22,120 bases of DNA, taken from positions 12,240 to 34,359 of the forward strand of contig MHEI01000073.1 in assembly GCA_001805165.1 (NCBI GenBank), written 5' to 3'. A program made the translations under genes and the position numbers. This DNA is from Nitrospirae bacterium RBG_16_43_11. Its GTDB lineage: Bacteria > Nitrospirota > 9FT-COMBO-42-15 > HDB-SIOI813. A model generated the notes under the pieces. It did no database searches and was not told the DNA's origin. It worked only from the letters and a program-made list of their open reading frames with translations. Below, piece by piece: positions 16,112 to 22,120 of the stretch (position 1 is its first letter; each line of letters begins with the position of its first letter).

Positions 16112-16225
16112 ATGAAAGTCAGATCATCAGTGAAAAAGATGTGCCTTAAATGCAAGATTATAAGACGCCGGGGTGTATTAAGAGTTCTTTGTTCAAATCC
16201 AAGACATAATCAGAGACAGGGGTAG
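16112..16225 (+). CDS. rpmJ: 50S ribosomal protein L36, zinc-binding
   Basis: L36 is the smallest 50S protein and stabilises 23S rRNA with a zinc ribbon. The gene encodes 37 residues, MKVRSSVKKMCLKCK and so on, ending in NPRHNQRQG. Zinc ligands C11, C14, C27 and H32 are all present, so this is the zinc-binding form. The ATG at 16112 follows AGGAGGAG (16097-16104). Its stop (TAG, 16223-16225) runs straight into the GGGGG that serves as the SD for rpsM. The position between infA and rpsM is universal in bacteria. Confidence 0.97.
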   Translation: MKVRSSVKKMCLKCKIIRRRGVLRVLCSNPRHNQRQG

Positions 16226-16236
16226 GGGGAAAAAAA

Positions 16237-16614
16237 GTGGCAAGAATAGAAGGTGTAGATTTACCGGGTAACAAGAGAGTGGAAGTTGGTCTTACCTATA
16301 TATATGGTATTGGTCGGAACGCTTCAAGGAAGATACTGTCTTCGACTAAGATAGATATGAACAGGAAGATCAAAGACCTTACAGATGAAGAGGTCGTAAA
16401 GATAAGAGATGAGATAGATAAGAACATGACAGTTGAGGGGGACCTCAGGCGCAAAGTGGCGATGAACATTAAGCGTCTTATTGATATAGGAAGTTACAGG
16501 GGAAGTCGTCATAGAAGGGCTCTTCCTTCACGTGGTCAGAGAACCAAGACAAATGCAAGAACCAGAAAAGGACCACGGCGTACAATAGGAACAAAAAAGA
16601 AGGAAACAAAGTGA
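16237..16614 (+). CDS. rpsM: 30S ribosomal protein S13
   Basis: S13 is a head protein that touches the P-site tRNA and bridges to L5. It has 125 residues. The start is GTG at 16237 with GGGGGA (16225-16230) six bases upstream. It opens ARIEGVDLPGNKRVEVGLTY, has the helix-hairpin-helix region GIGRNASRKIL, and ends in a basic tail (RGQRTKTNARTRKGPRRT) that reaches the tRNA. Confidence 0.98.
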   Translation: MARIEGVDLPGNKRVEVGLTYIYGIGRNASRKILSSTKIDMNRKIKDLTDEEVVKIRDEIDKNMTVEGDLRRKVAMNIKRLIDIGSYRGSRHRRALPSRGQRTKTNARTRKGPRRTIGTKKKETK

Positions 16615-16624
16615 GGCTATAGAA

Positions 16625-17008
16625 ATGGCTAAAAAGACACCAAAGAAAAAAGAAAAGAAGAATATACAGTCCGGAATAGCCCATGTTCAGGCATCTTTCA
16701 ATAATACAATAGTCACGATAACGGATTTAAATGGAAATGTGATTGTTTGGTGCAGTGCCGGGTCAGAGGGTTTTAAGGGATCGAGAAAGAGCACACCGTT
16801 TGCAGCGCAGAAGGCTGCAGAGGCGGCTGCAAAGAAGAGTATGGAACATGGCCTCAGGCAGGTGGAAGTGCTTGTTAATGGGCCGGGCGCCGGGAGGGAG
16901 TCTGCAATCAGGTCTCTTCAGGCCGCAGGATTAAAGATTAACGCAATTAAAGATGTTACACCAATTCCCCATAACGGTTGCAGACCGCCAAAGCGGAGAA
17001 GGGTGTAG
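16625..17008 (+). CDS. rpsK: 30S ribosomal protein S11
   Basis: S11 lies in the platform near the 3' end of 16S rRNA and the E site. The 127-residue product has the conserved IAHVQASFNNTIVTITDLNG and GSRKSTPFAAQKAAEAAAKK blocks, the GPGAGRESAIRSLQAAGLKI segment, and the C-terminus HNGCRPPKRRRV. The ATG follows TGAGG (16612-16616), which overlaps the rpsM stop. Confidence 0.98.
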   Translation: MAKKTPKKKEKKNIQSGIAHVQASFNNTIVTITDLNGNVIVWCSAGSEGFKGSRKSTPFAAQKAAEAAAKKSMEHGLRQVEVLVNGPGAGRESAIRSLQAAGLKINAIKDVTPIPHNGCRPPKRRRV

Positions 17009-17021
17009 GAGGGAGACTTAG

Positions 17022-17657
17022 TTGGCAAGATATATTGGACCTTCATGCAGGATGTGCAGAAGGGAAGGAATGAAGCTGTTTTTAAAAGGCAGTAGATGTA
17101 TGACTGAGAAGTGTGCATTTGAGAGAAGGGGTTATCCTCCGGGAGTACATGGTCAGGGTTCACAACGGCGATCAAAGGCAACTAACTATTCTATCCAGCT
17201 CAGGGAGAAGCAGAAAGTTAAGCGTGTATATGGTCTTTTGGAGGCGCAATTCAGGGGGTTCTTTAAAAAGGCATCAAAAAGCAAAGGAATTACAGGAGAG
17301 ATTCTTCTCCAAATGCTGGAGAGGAGATTGGACAATACAGTATTCAGGGCAGGGTTTGCGGAATCCCGGAATGAAGCAAGACAATTAGTACGGCATGGTC
17401 ATTTTCTTGTCAACGGAAAAAGAGTGAATGTTCCGTCGTTTCTTATTAAGGAGGGAGACCTGATAGAAATCAAGGATAAAAGCCGTGAAAATCTCAGGAT
17501 AAAGGATGCTATAACCAATCTGGGGAATAAGGTGATTCCTTCATGGTTAGGTGTAGAGGGAGAAAATTATAGAGCGCGTGTTACGGGACTTCCGGCAAGA
17601 GAAGAAATATCTCTGCCAATTAGTGAGCAACTGATTGTTGAGCTCTACTCTAAGTAA
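17022..17657 (+). CDS. rpsD: 30S ribosomal protein S4, zinc-binding form
   Basis: S4 is a primary 16S rRNA binder that starts 30S assembly and forms part of the mRNA entry tunnel; in E. coli it represses the alpha operon. The 211-residue product begins with TTG at 17022, six bases after a strong AGGAGGGAG (17007-17015). Its N-terminus has C9, C12, C26 and C31, the zinc-knuckle form known from Bacillus-type S4. The S4 RNA-binding domain follows (ERRLDNTVFRAGFAESRNEA, then RQLVRHGHFLVNGKRVN). Confidence 0.97.
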   Translation: MARYIGPSCRMCRREGMKLFLKGSRCMTEKCAFERRGYPPGVHGQGSQRRSKATNYSIQLREKQKVKRVYGLLEAQFRGFFKKASKSKGITGEILLQMLERRLDNTVFRAGFAESRNEARQLVRHGHFLVNGKRVNVPSFLIKEGDLIEIKDKSRENLRIKDAITNLGNKVIPSWLGVEGENYRARVTGLPAREEISLPISEQLIVELYSK

Positions 17658-17748
17658 ATGCAGCCGTAAGTGAATAATTTTTACAGGTTGTATTAACCTG
17701 AGCGTAGCGAAGGGTCTAATATATGAAAATATTATTCAGGGGGAGCTT
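17658..17748 (+). other. rpsD-rpoA spacer with hairpin and repeat-like sequence
   Basis: A 91-base spacer. CAGGTT (17684-17689) and AACCTG (17695-17700) form a perfect six-base-pair inverted repeat with loop GTATT, and it is followed directly by AGCGTAGCGAAGGGTCT (17701-17717). The string CCTGAGCGTAGCGAAGGG resembles a dispersed intergenic repeat type I know from many bacterial genomes. The spacer ends with CAGGGGGAG, the rpoA SD. Confidence 0.45.
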
Positions 17749-18777
17749 ATGATAATAAGGACTAAAGACTTTCAGATTCCAAAAAAAATAGAAGTTAATA
17801 ATGCTACACTAACTACAACATATGGAGAATTTTATGCTGAACCTTTCGAAAGGGGATTCGGTGTCACAATAGGGAATTCCCTGAGAAGAGTTCTGCTCTC
17901 CTCTATCGTTGGTTTTGCCATAACATCTATTAAAATTGACAGTGTACTTCATGAGTTTTCTTCGATTCCTGGAGTAAAAGAAGATGTTACTGACATTATT
18001 CTTACATTAAAAAGCCTTAGGTTGAAGATGTATACTGAAAAACCCAAGACACTATATCTTCAAAAGAAGGGCCCGGGTACAGCATTGGGCAGAGACATAA
18101 TTCATGATGCAGATGTTGAGATATTAACACCTGATCTTGTGATCGCTACCATTGAGAAAGATGCAAAGTTGGACATGGAGATGACAGTGAAGCTTGGCAG
18201 GGGATACATTACCTCAGAGCGGAATAAAGAAGAGGGGTTACCAATTGGTGTGATACCAATAGATTCAATATTCTCACCTATACAACGCGTAAATGTTCGT
18301 GTTGAAAATGCCCGTGTAGGAAGACAAACTGATTATGACCGTCTTATTTTAGAGGTTTGGACGGATGGAAGTATAAAACCTGATGAGGCTGTTTATAATG
18401 CTGCCAGAATTCTAAAGGACCACTTGAATATTTTTACAGACGGTGATATCGAAGAGGACGAAGAGGAGACTGATGATGTCATAATCCCGGTAGGGATTGT
18501 AGTAGACACCGAGGAAAAAAAATCTGAGGTTGCAAAGAATTTATTCAGAAGTGTTGAAGAGCTCGAGTTGTCAGTAAGGTCTGCTAATTGCCTTAAGAAT
18601 GCCAATATATACACGATTGCAGATCTTGTAAAGAGATCAGAGAATGAAATGCTTGAGACAAAGAATTTTGGCAGAAAATCACTTAATGAAATAAAGGCGA
18701 TGCTGATAGGGATGGGTTTGTCATTCGGTATGGATGTAGATGGTATAATAAAAAATGATGAAGGGCAGAAGATATGA
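17749..18777 (+). CDS. rpoA: DNA-directed RNA polymerase subunit alpha
   Basis: The alpha subunit dimerises to start assembly of RNA polymerase, and its C-terminal domain contacts UP elements and activators. The 342-residue product is somewhat longer than the 329 of E. coli. The N-terminal domain contains EPFERGFGVTIGNSLRRVLL (31-50). An acidic linker (about 231-260, rich in D and E) leads to the C-terminal domain with ELSVRSANCLKNANI, in which R277 corresponds to E. coli R265, the key DNA contact, and NFGRKSLNEIK. The ATG at 17749 follows AGGGGGAG. The stop overlaps rplQ (ATGA). Confidence 0.98.
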   Translation: MIIRTKDFQIPKKIEVNNATLTTTYGEFYAEPFERGFGVTIGNSLRRVLLSSIVGFAITSIKIDSVLHEFSSIPGVKEDVTDIILTLKSLRLKMYTEKPKTLYLQKKGPGTALGRDIIHDADVEILTPDLVIATIEKDAKLDMEMTVKLGRGYITSERNKEEGLPIGVIPIDSIFSPIQRVNVRVENARVGRQTDYDRLILEVWTDGSIKPDEAVYNAARILKDHLNIFTDGDIEEDEEETDDVIIPVGIVVDTEEKKSEVAKNLFRSVEELELSVRSANCLKNANIYTIADLVKRSENEMLETKNFGRKSLNEIKAMLIGMGLSFGMDVDGIIKNDEGQKI

Positions 18778-19160
18778 GACACAAAAACGCTGGAAGACAA
18801 TTTGGCAGGGATACAAAACATAGAAGGTCATTGTTTAGAAATCTTGTTACTGCATTACTTGAGCATGGCAGGATAGAAACCACACTTATGAAGGCCAAGG
18901 AAATCAGGCCTATTGCAGAGAAGATGATAACCATAGGGAAGAGAGGAAATCTTCATGACAGGAGACTGGCTCTCGCATATATCAAGAGTGAATCTGTGGT
19001 AAGAAGATTGTTTGAGCATTTATCTCCACATTTTCTTGACAGGGCAGGCGGTTATACAAGGATTGTAAGGACGAGAAGAAGGTTGGGTGATTCTGCAGAA
19101 ATGGCAATCGTTGAATTAATTGGTATAGGAAAAGAAGCTGATAAGAAGGAGGCTACCTGA
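18774..19160 (+). CDS. rplQ: 50S ribosomal protein L17
   Basis: L17 lies near the tunnel exit beside L22 and L32. The 128-residue product opens MRHKNAGRQFGRDTKHRRSL, has the ALLEHGRIETTLMKAKEIRP block, and ends the conserved domain with GGYTRIVRTRRRLGDSAEMA and IVEL. The ATG at 18774 overlaps the rpoA stop by four bases, which indicates translational coupling. It is the last gene of the ribosomal cluster. Confidence 0.98.
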   Translation: MRHKNAGRQFGRDTKHRRSLFRNLVTALLEHGRIETTLMKAKEIRPIAEKMITIGKRGNLHDRRLALAYIKSESVVRRLFEHLSPHFLDRAGGYTRIVRTRRRLGDSAEMAIVELIGIGKEADKKEAT

Positions 19161-19319
19161 GTCTACACTGTTATACCTGTCTCTAATGTCCTGATTTGAA
19201 ATTTGAGATGTCAAAATTAATCACAGGACTTGCCGTTTTATAAAAAGTGATTATATATCAACTTTGTCAAGATTGTAAAATCTATTAATTAATTCAATTA
19301 AAGAAAGGAGGGAAAAAAC
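19161..19319 (+). promoter_or_regulatory. groES upstream region with possible promoter
   Basis: A 159-base spacer. GTCCTG (19188-19193) and CAGGAC (19224-19229) could enclose a structure with an inner TTTGA-GATG-TCAAA hairpin; no T run follows, so it is not a classical terminator. A plausible sigma-70-like promoter is TTGCCG (19230-19235), 16 bases, TATATA (19252-19257). I looked for the CIRCE operator (TTAGCACTC-N9-GAGTGCTAA) and did not find it. The SD AAAGGAGGG (19304-19312) precedes groES. Confidence 0.35.
19193..19208 (+). repeat. GATTTGAAATTTGAGA element, copy 1
   Basis: A 16-base A+T-rich string. Its last twelve bases, TGAAATTTGAGA, recur exactly at 19617-19628 in the groES-groEL spacer, and its first ten, GATTTGAAAT, recur at 19634-19643. 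Too short to define a repeat family on its own. Confidence 0.4.
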
Positions 19320-19607
19320 ATGTCAGGAGCTACAAAAACTAACCAAAAATTTAAACCTTTAAAGGATCGCGTATTCGTTAGTTATGCTGAGGAGAGTGAT
19401 AAAACAGCAGGGGGAATTTATCTGCCGGAGACAGCAAAAGAAAAACCGCAGAAGGGTAAAGTAGAGGCAATCGGAAGTGAAGTAAAAGAGATTAAGGTAG
19501 GAGATACAATTCTATTTGATAAGTATTCCGGGTCAAAGACGAACATTAACGGTACTGAGTATCTCATTATTAAAGAAGAAGATATCTTAGGCGTACTGGA
19601 AGGCTAA
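19320..19607 (+). CDS. groES: Co-chaperonin GroES (Cpn10)
   Basis: GroES forms the heptameric lid that closes GroEL and drives ATP-dependent folding in the cytosol. The 95 residues contain KFKPLKDRVFVSYAEES, the mobile loop with GGIYLPETAKEKPQ, and the C-terminal GTEYLIIKEEDILGVLEG. The mobile-loop hydrophobic triplet reads IYL rather than the common IVL, and the N-terminus has roughly nine extra residues (MSGATKTNQ) before the first beta strand. The ATG at 19320 follows a strong AAAGGAGGG. It is paired with groEL in the usual order. Confidence 0.98.
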   Translation: MSGATKTNQKFKPLKDRVFVSYAEESDKTAGGIYLPETAKEKPQKGKVEAIGSEVKEIKVGDTILFDKYSGSKTNINGTEYLIIKEEDILGVLEG

Positions 19608-19628
19608 TCTCAAACCTGAAATTTGAGA
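19608..19628 (+). other. Hairpin directly after groES
   Basis: TCTCAAA (19608-19614) and TTTGAGA (19622-19628) are perfect seven-base inverted repeats around the loop CCTGAAA, starting on the base after the groES stop. There is no T run. It may mark an mRNA processing or stability site between groES and groEL, or be a repeat remnant. Confidence 0.45.
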
Positions 19629-19643
19629 CCGCAGATTTGAAAT
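19617..19643 (+). repeat. TGAAATTTGAGA element, copy 2, and GATTTGAAAT
   Basis: TGAAATTTGAGA at 19617-19628 repeats 19197-19208 exactly; GATTTGAAAT at 19634-19643 repeats 19193-19202. The same two words therefore occur in both spacers flanking groES, in rearranged order. Confidence 0.4.
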
Positions 19644-19665
19644 AAAATAAAAGGAGGGATGTAGA

Positions 19666-21294
19666 ATGCCTAAACAGATTATGTATGGTGATGACGCAAG
19701 GGCGGCCATTCTCAGAGGTGTGAATCAACTGGCTGATGCAGTGAAGGTAACCCTTGGTCCAAAAGGACGCAATGCATTGCTTGACAAGAAATTTGGTGCT
19801 CCTTTAATCACCAAAGACGGTGTTACCGTGGCTAAAGAGATTGAGCTGAAGGATTCGTGGGAGAATATGGGAGCACAGCTTGTTAAGGAAGTAGCAAGCA
19901 AGACCAGTGATGTTGCCGGTGATGGCACCACTACTGCTACTGTCCTGGCTCAGGCTATCTTCAGAGAGGGTGCCAAGAATGTTTCAGCAGGCGCAAATGC
20001 GATGGAGATAAAAAGGGGTATTGATAAGGCAGTGGAAGTAGTTGTGGAAGAGATAAAAAAGATGAGCAAACCATGCCAGGATCGTTCAGAGATTGCCCAG
20101 ATTGGAACAATATCGGCCAACAACGATACGACTATTGGTGAATTGATCGCTGAGGCAATGGAGAAGGTTGGTAAAGACGGGGTTATTACTGTTGAAGAAG
20201 CAAAGACAATGGCTACTTCTCTGGATGTTGTAGAAGGTATGCAGTTTGACAGGGGGTATATTTCGCCATACTTTGTGACTGACCACGAAAGGATGGAGGC
20301 AGTACTTGAAGATGTATTGATCCTTATATATGAGAAGAAGATTAATTCAATGAAGGATCTTCTTCCTGTACTCGAGCAGATTGCAAAAATGGGCAAACCA
20401 TTGCTTATTATCTCCGAGGATATAGAAGGTGAGGCACTTGCAACACTCGTGGTAAATAAGCTGAGAGGCACGTTGAATTGTGCCGCGGTAAAGGCTCCTG
20501 GATTTGGTGACAGGAGAAAAGCGATGCTGGAGGATATTGCGGTTCTCACCGGTGGTCAGGTAATATCAGAAGATATTGGACTTAAATTGGAAAACGTAAA
20601 GATTACAGACCTTGGCAGGGCAAAACGTATCACTATAGATAAAGATAACACCACTATAGTGGAAGGTGCCGGTTCACATGACAAGATCCAGGGACGCGTT
20701 AAACAGATGAAGGCTCAGGTTGAAGAAACCACATCAGATTATGACAGGGAGAAATTGCAGGAACGTTTGGCCAAGTTAGTAGGAGGAGTTGCTGTAATAA
20801 ATGTCGGAGCATCAACAGAAACTGAGATGAAGGAGAAAAAGGCCAGGGTTGAAGATGCACTCCATGCTACCAAGGCTGCAGTGGAAGAAGGTATTGTCCC
20901 TGGTGGAGGTGTTGCACTACTTCGCTGCATATCTGCACTGGATAAACTGAAACTGGATGGCGATCAGAAGATTGGTGTTAATATCATACGAAGATCTTTG
21001 GAAGAGCCAATAAGGCAGATAGCTAATAACGCAGGTCTGGAGGGTTCTGTTGTAGTCGAACGCGTTAAGCGTGAAAAAGGCACTTTCGGATTTGATGCAT
21101 CAAATGATGAATATGTGGATATGTTGAAGGCAGGAATTATAGATCCTACAAAAGTGACAAGGGTTGCCCTGCTGAATGCATCGAGCGTAGCATCACTGAT
21201 GTTGACTACTGAGGTGATGGTATCAGAGATACCTGAAGAAAAGGAAAAGATGCCACGCATGCCTGCCGGTGGTGGTATGGGTGACATGTATTAA
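19666..21294 (+). CDS. groEL: Chaperonin GroEL (Cpn60)
   Basis: GroEL is the tetradecameric ATP-driven folding chamber of the cytosol. The 542-residue product has the ATP-binding blocks TLGPKGRNALL (29-39), TKDGVTVAKE (49-58) and GDGTTTATV (85-93, with the catalytic-region aspartate D86), the apical domain (PLLIISEDIEGEALATLVVN), and the late VPGGGVALLR with its downstream equatorial residues. The tail GGGMGDMY is a very short version of the usual GGM repeats. The ATG at 19666 has AGGAGGG (19652-19658). It is followed by a strong terminator, so groES-groEL ends a transcription unit. Confidence 0.98.
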   Translation: MPKQIMYGDDARAAILRGVNQLADAVKVTLGPKGRNALLDKKFGAPLITKDGVTVAKEIELKDSWENMGAQLVKEVASKTSDVAGDGTTTATVLAQAIFREGAKNVSAGANAMEIKRGIDKAVEVVVEEIKKMSKPCQDRSEIAQIGTISANNDTTIGELIAEAMEKVGKDGVITVEEAKTMATSLDVVEGMQFDRGYISPYFVTDHERMEAVLEDVLILIYEKKINSMKDLLPVLEQIAKMGKPLLIISEDIEGEALATLVVNKLRGTLNCAAVKAPGFGDRRKAMLEDIAVLTGGQVISEDIGLKLENVKITDLGRAKRITIDKDNTTIVEGAGSHDKIQGRVKQMKAQVEETTSDYDREKLQERLAKLVGGVAVINVGASTETEMKEKKARVEDALHATKAAVEEGIVPGGGVALLRCISALDKLKLDGDQKIGVNIIRRSLEEPIRQIANNAGLEGSVVVERVKREKGTFGFDASNDEYVDMLKAGIIDPTKVTRVALLNASSVASLMLTTEVMVSEIPEEKEKMPRMPAGGGMGDMY

Positions 21295-21318
21295 TTTGAA
21301 TTTGTTAGAGTTGTTCAT

Positions 21319-21358
21319 AAAGGGCCTCCCGGCGAAACTGCCAGGAGGCCCTTTTTTT
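21319..21358 (+). terminator. Rho-independent terminator after groEL
   Basis: GGGCCTCC (21322-21329) pairs with GGAGGCCC (21344-21351); beyond one C-A mismatch, GGC and GCC extend the stem around the loop GAAACT (21334-21339). Seven T (21352-21358) follow, preceded on the other arm by AAA. This is the only textbook terminator in the window and it closes the long + strand transcription region. Confidence 0.93.
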
Positions 21359-21382
21359 GGCCTGAATCGTTCATGGGTTGCC

Positions 21383-21412
21383 TTGACACTCCATATAGTG
21401 TTATGTTATTTT
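21383..21412 (+). promoter_or_regulatory. Possible sigma-70 promoter for the TPR gene
   Basis: A perfect -35 hexamer TTGACA (21383-21388) is followed at 18 bases by TATTTT (21407-21412) or at 17 by TTATTT, a weak -10 match. It lies between the groEL terminator and the TPR gene start at 21470, where a promoter is needed. Prediction by eye. Confidence 0.45.
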
Positions 21413-21469
21413 CGGTTAAAGAAAAGATGGTTTTGATTCGATTTATATTCCTGAAAGAGAGGTATTTGT

Positions 21470-22120
21470 TTGTCAATAGATAAGAGCAAAATATTAGAAG
21501 CTGCACAACAATATACTATCAGGGGGCAAATTCAAAAGGCCATTGAAGAATGGAAAAAACTCATCACAGATACACCGAATGATGCAAATATATATAATAC
21601 AATAGGAGACATTTGCCTTAAATATCAGACAACAGAACGCGGAACAGAAGATGCCATATCATACTACGTTAAGGCTGCTGAGATATTTGAGTCATCAGGT
21701 TTTGCACTTAAGGCTATAGCAGTTTATAAAAAGGTCCTCAAAATTGCTCCTTCACGTAAAGATATATATATCAGGCTCGGCGATCTTAATTGTGAAAGGG
21801 GGCTTATAGGGAATGCAAGAGAGGACTACCTGCTTGCGGCTAAACTGTATTCTCAGGAAGGCCTGATAAGAGAGGCACTGGATGTTTACAGAAAAATTGC
21901 AGATCTGGACCCGTCTAATCTTACTGTCCGCCTGAAGATTGCAGATATTTTTCTTAAAGAAGGCCTGAATAGTGAAGCTATTGAGGAATATAACAAAGTA
22001 GCGTCGGTACAAATTGAAGCAGGGCGAAGGGATGAGGCCGAAAATCTATATAAACTTATACTCCGGATAAACCCTGATGACGCGGATTCCATTATAAAAA
22101 TAGGAAAGCTTCGCCTGGAA
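21470..22120 (+). CDS. TPR-repeat protein, 3' end outside window
   Basis: A partial gene of 217 codons, open to the end of the window. The start is TTG at 21470 with AGAGAGGT (21456-21463) six bases upstream; it gives MSIDKSKILEAAQQY. The protein is almost entirely alpha-helical TPR-like repeats: roughly 5-37, 38-74 (with an insertion near 52-60), 76-96, 98-131, 132-148, 151-180 and 183-204, with typical G, A, Y and P positions (for example ALKAIAVYKKVLKIAPS). No signal peptide or membrane segment is visible, so it is probably a cytosolic scaffold. Similar TPR proteins occur in Desulfobacterota and Nitrospirota genomes, but I do not know the function of this one. It appears to form a new transcription unit after the groEL terminator. 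Confidence 0.9.
   Translation, partial: MSIDKSKILEAAQQYTIRGQIQKAIEEWKKLITDTPNDANIYNTIGDICLKYQTTERGTEDAISYYVKAAEIFESSGFALKAIAVYKKVLKIAPSRKDIYIRLGDLNCERGLIGNAREDYLLAAKLYSQEGLIREALDVYRKIADLDPSNLTVRLKIADIFLKEGLNSEAIEEYNKVASVQIEAGRRDEAENLYKLILRINPDDADSIIKIGKLRLE

Noticed and set aside
18393..18821. A 142-codon - strand frame opposite rpoA and rplQ
   Set aside because: Antisense to the acidic linker and C-terminal domain of alpha; the Ser-rich composition is the complement of that coding sequence.
19161..19260. Intrinsic terminator after rplQ
   Set aside because: The GTCCTG...CAGGAC pairing has a long interior and no following T run, so I do not call it a terminator.
19659..19664. AUGUAG start-stop just before groEL
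   Set aside because: It touches the SD (no spacing), so a ribosome placed by AGGAGGG would use the ATG at 19666; likely coincidence.
19950..20549. A 199-codon - strand frame opposite groEL
   Set aside because: Ser- and Ile-rich shadow of the groEL reading frame with no ribosome-binding site and no recognisable domain.
1..22120. Mobile elements, CRISPR arrays, toxin-antitoxin or defence genes, tRNA genes
   Set aside because: None seen. Every substantial + strand frame is a housekeeping gene; no direct repeat-spacer pattern, transposase or cloverleaf was recognised by eye. A tRNA scan program would settle the last point.

Overview
The window is one long, almost gap-free bacterial housekeeping cluster, all on the + strand: the str, S10, spc and alpha ribosomal-protein operons joined end to end, then groES-groEL, then the start of a tetratricopeptide-repeat (TPR) gene cut by the window edge. 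I count 37 protein-coding genes, no tRNA, rRNA, insertion sequence or CRISPR array, and no gene-free stretch longer than 300 bases (the longest is 175 bases, after groEL). Eleven genes appear to start with GTG or TTG; several of these starts are inside longer open frames and were chosen from Shine-Dalgarno (SD) position and family N-termini.

Layout. Bases 1-62 are the tail of the spacer before rpsG (rpsL is expected further upstream). 63-3928: rpsG, fusA, tuf (S7, EF-G, EF-Tu). 3989-8985: the S10 set rpsJ-rplC-rplD-rplW-rplB-rpsS-rplV-rpsC-rplP-rpmC-rpsQ. 8994-16225: the spc set rplN-rplX-rplE-rpsN-rpsH-rplF-rplR-rpsE-rpmD-rplO-secY, then adk, map, infA and rpmJ. 16237-19160: the alpha set rpsM-rpsK-rpsD-rpoA-rplQ. 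19320-21294: groES-groEL, closed by a strong intrinsic terminator at 21319-21358. From 21470: a TPR protein with its own possible promoter. The genes supply about half of the ribosome's core proteins, two elongation factors, IF1, the RNA polymerase alpha subunit, the protein-export channel, methionine removal from new proteins, nucleotide balance and protein folding, so it is a growth-linked translation and folding locus.

Organism. Moderate G+C (by eye in the low forties, not counted), strong SD sites, common TTG starts and zinc-binding forms of S14, S4, L36, L24 and adenylate kinase point to a Gram-negative or deep-branching bacterium outside the Gammaproteobacteria. The protein flavour and the groEL-adjacent TPR gene make me think of Nitrospirota or Desulfobacterota and relatives, but that is an impression, not a demonstration.

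I found no undescribed multi-gene system here. The most noteworthy signals are the near-uniform codon choice of tuf (28 of 29 Ile codons are ATA; all 29 Lys are AAG; all 29 Glu are GAG), a four-cysteine cluster inserted in the EF-Tu GTPase domain, recurrent short sequence motifs in the intergenic spacers, and a groESL operon without a CIRCE operator.
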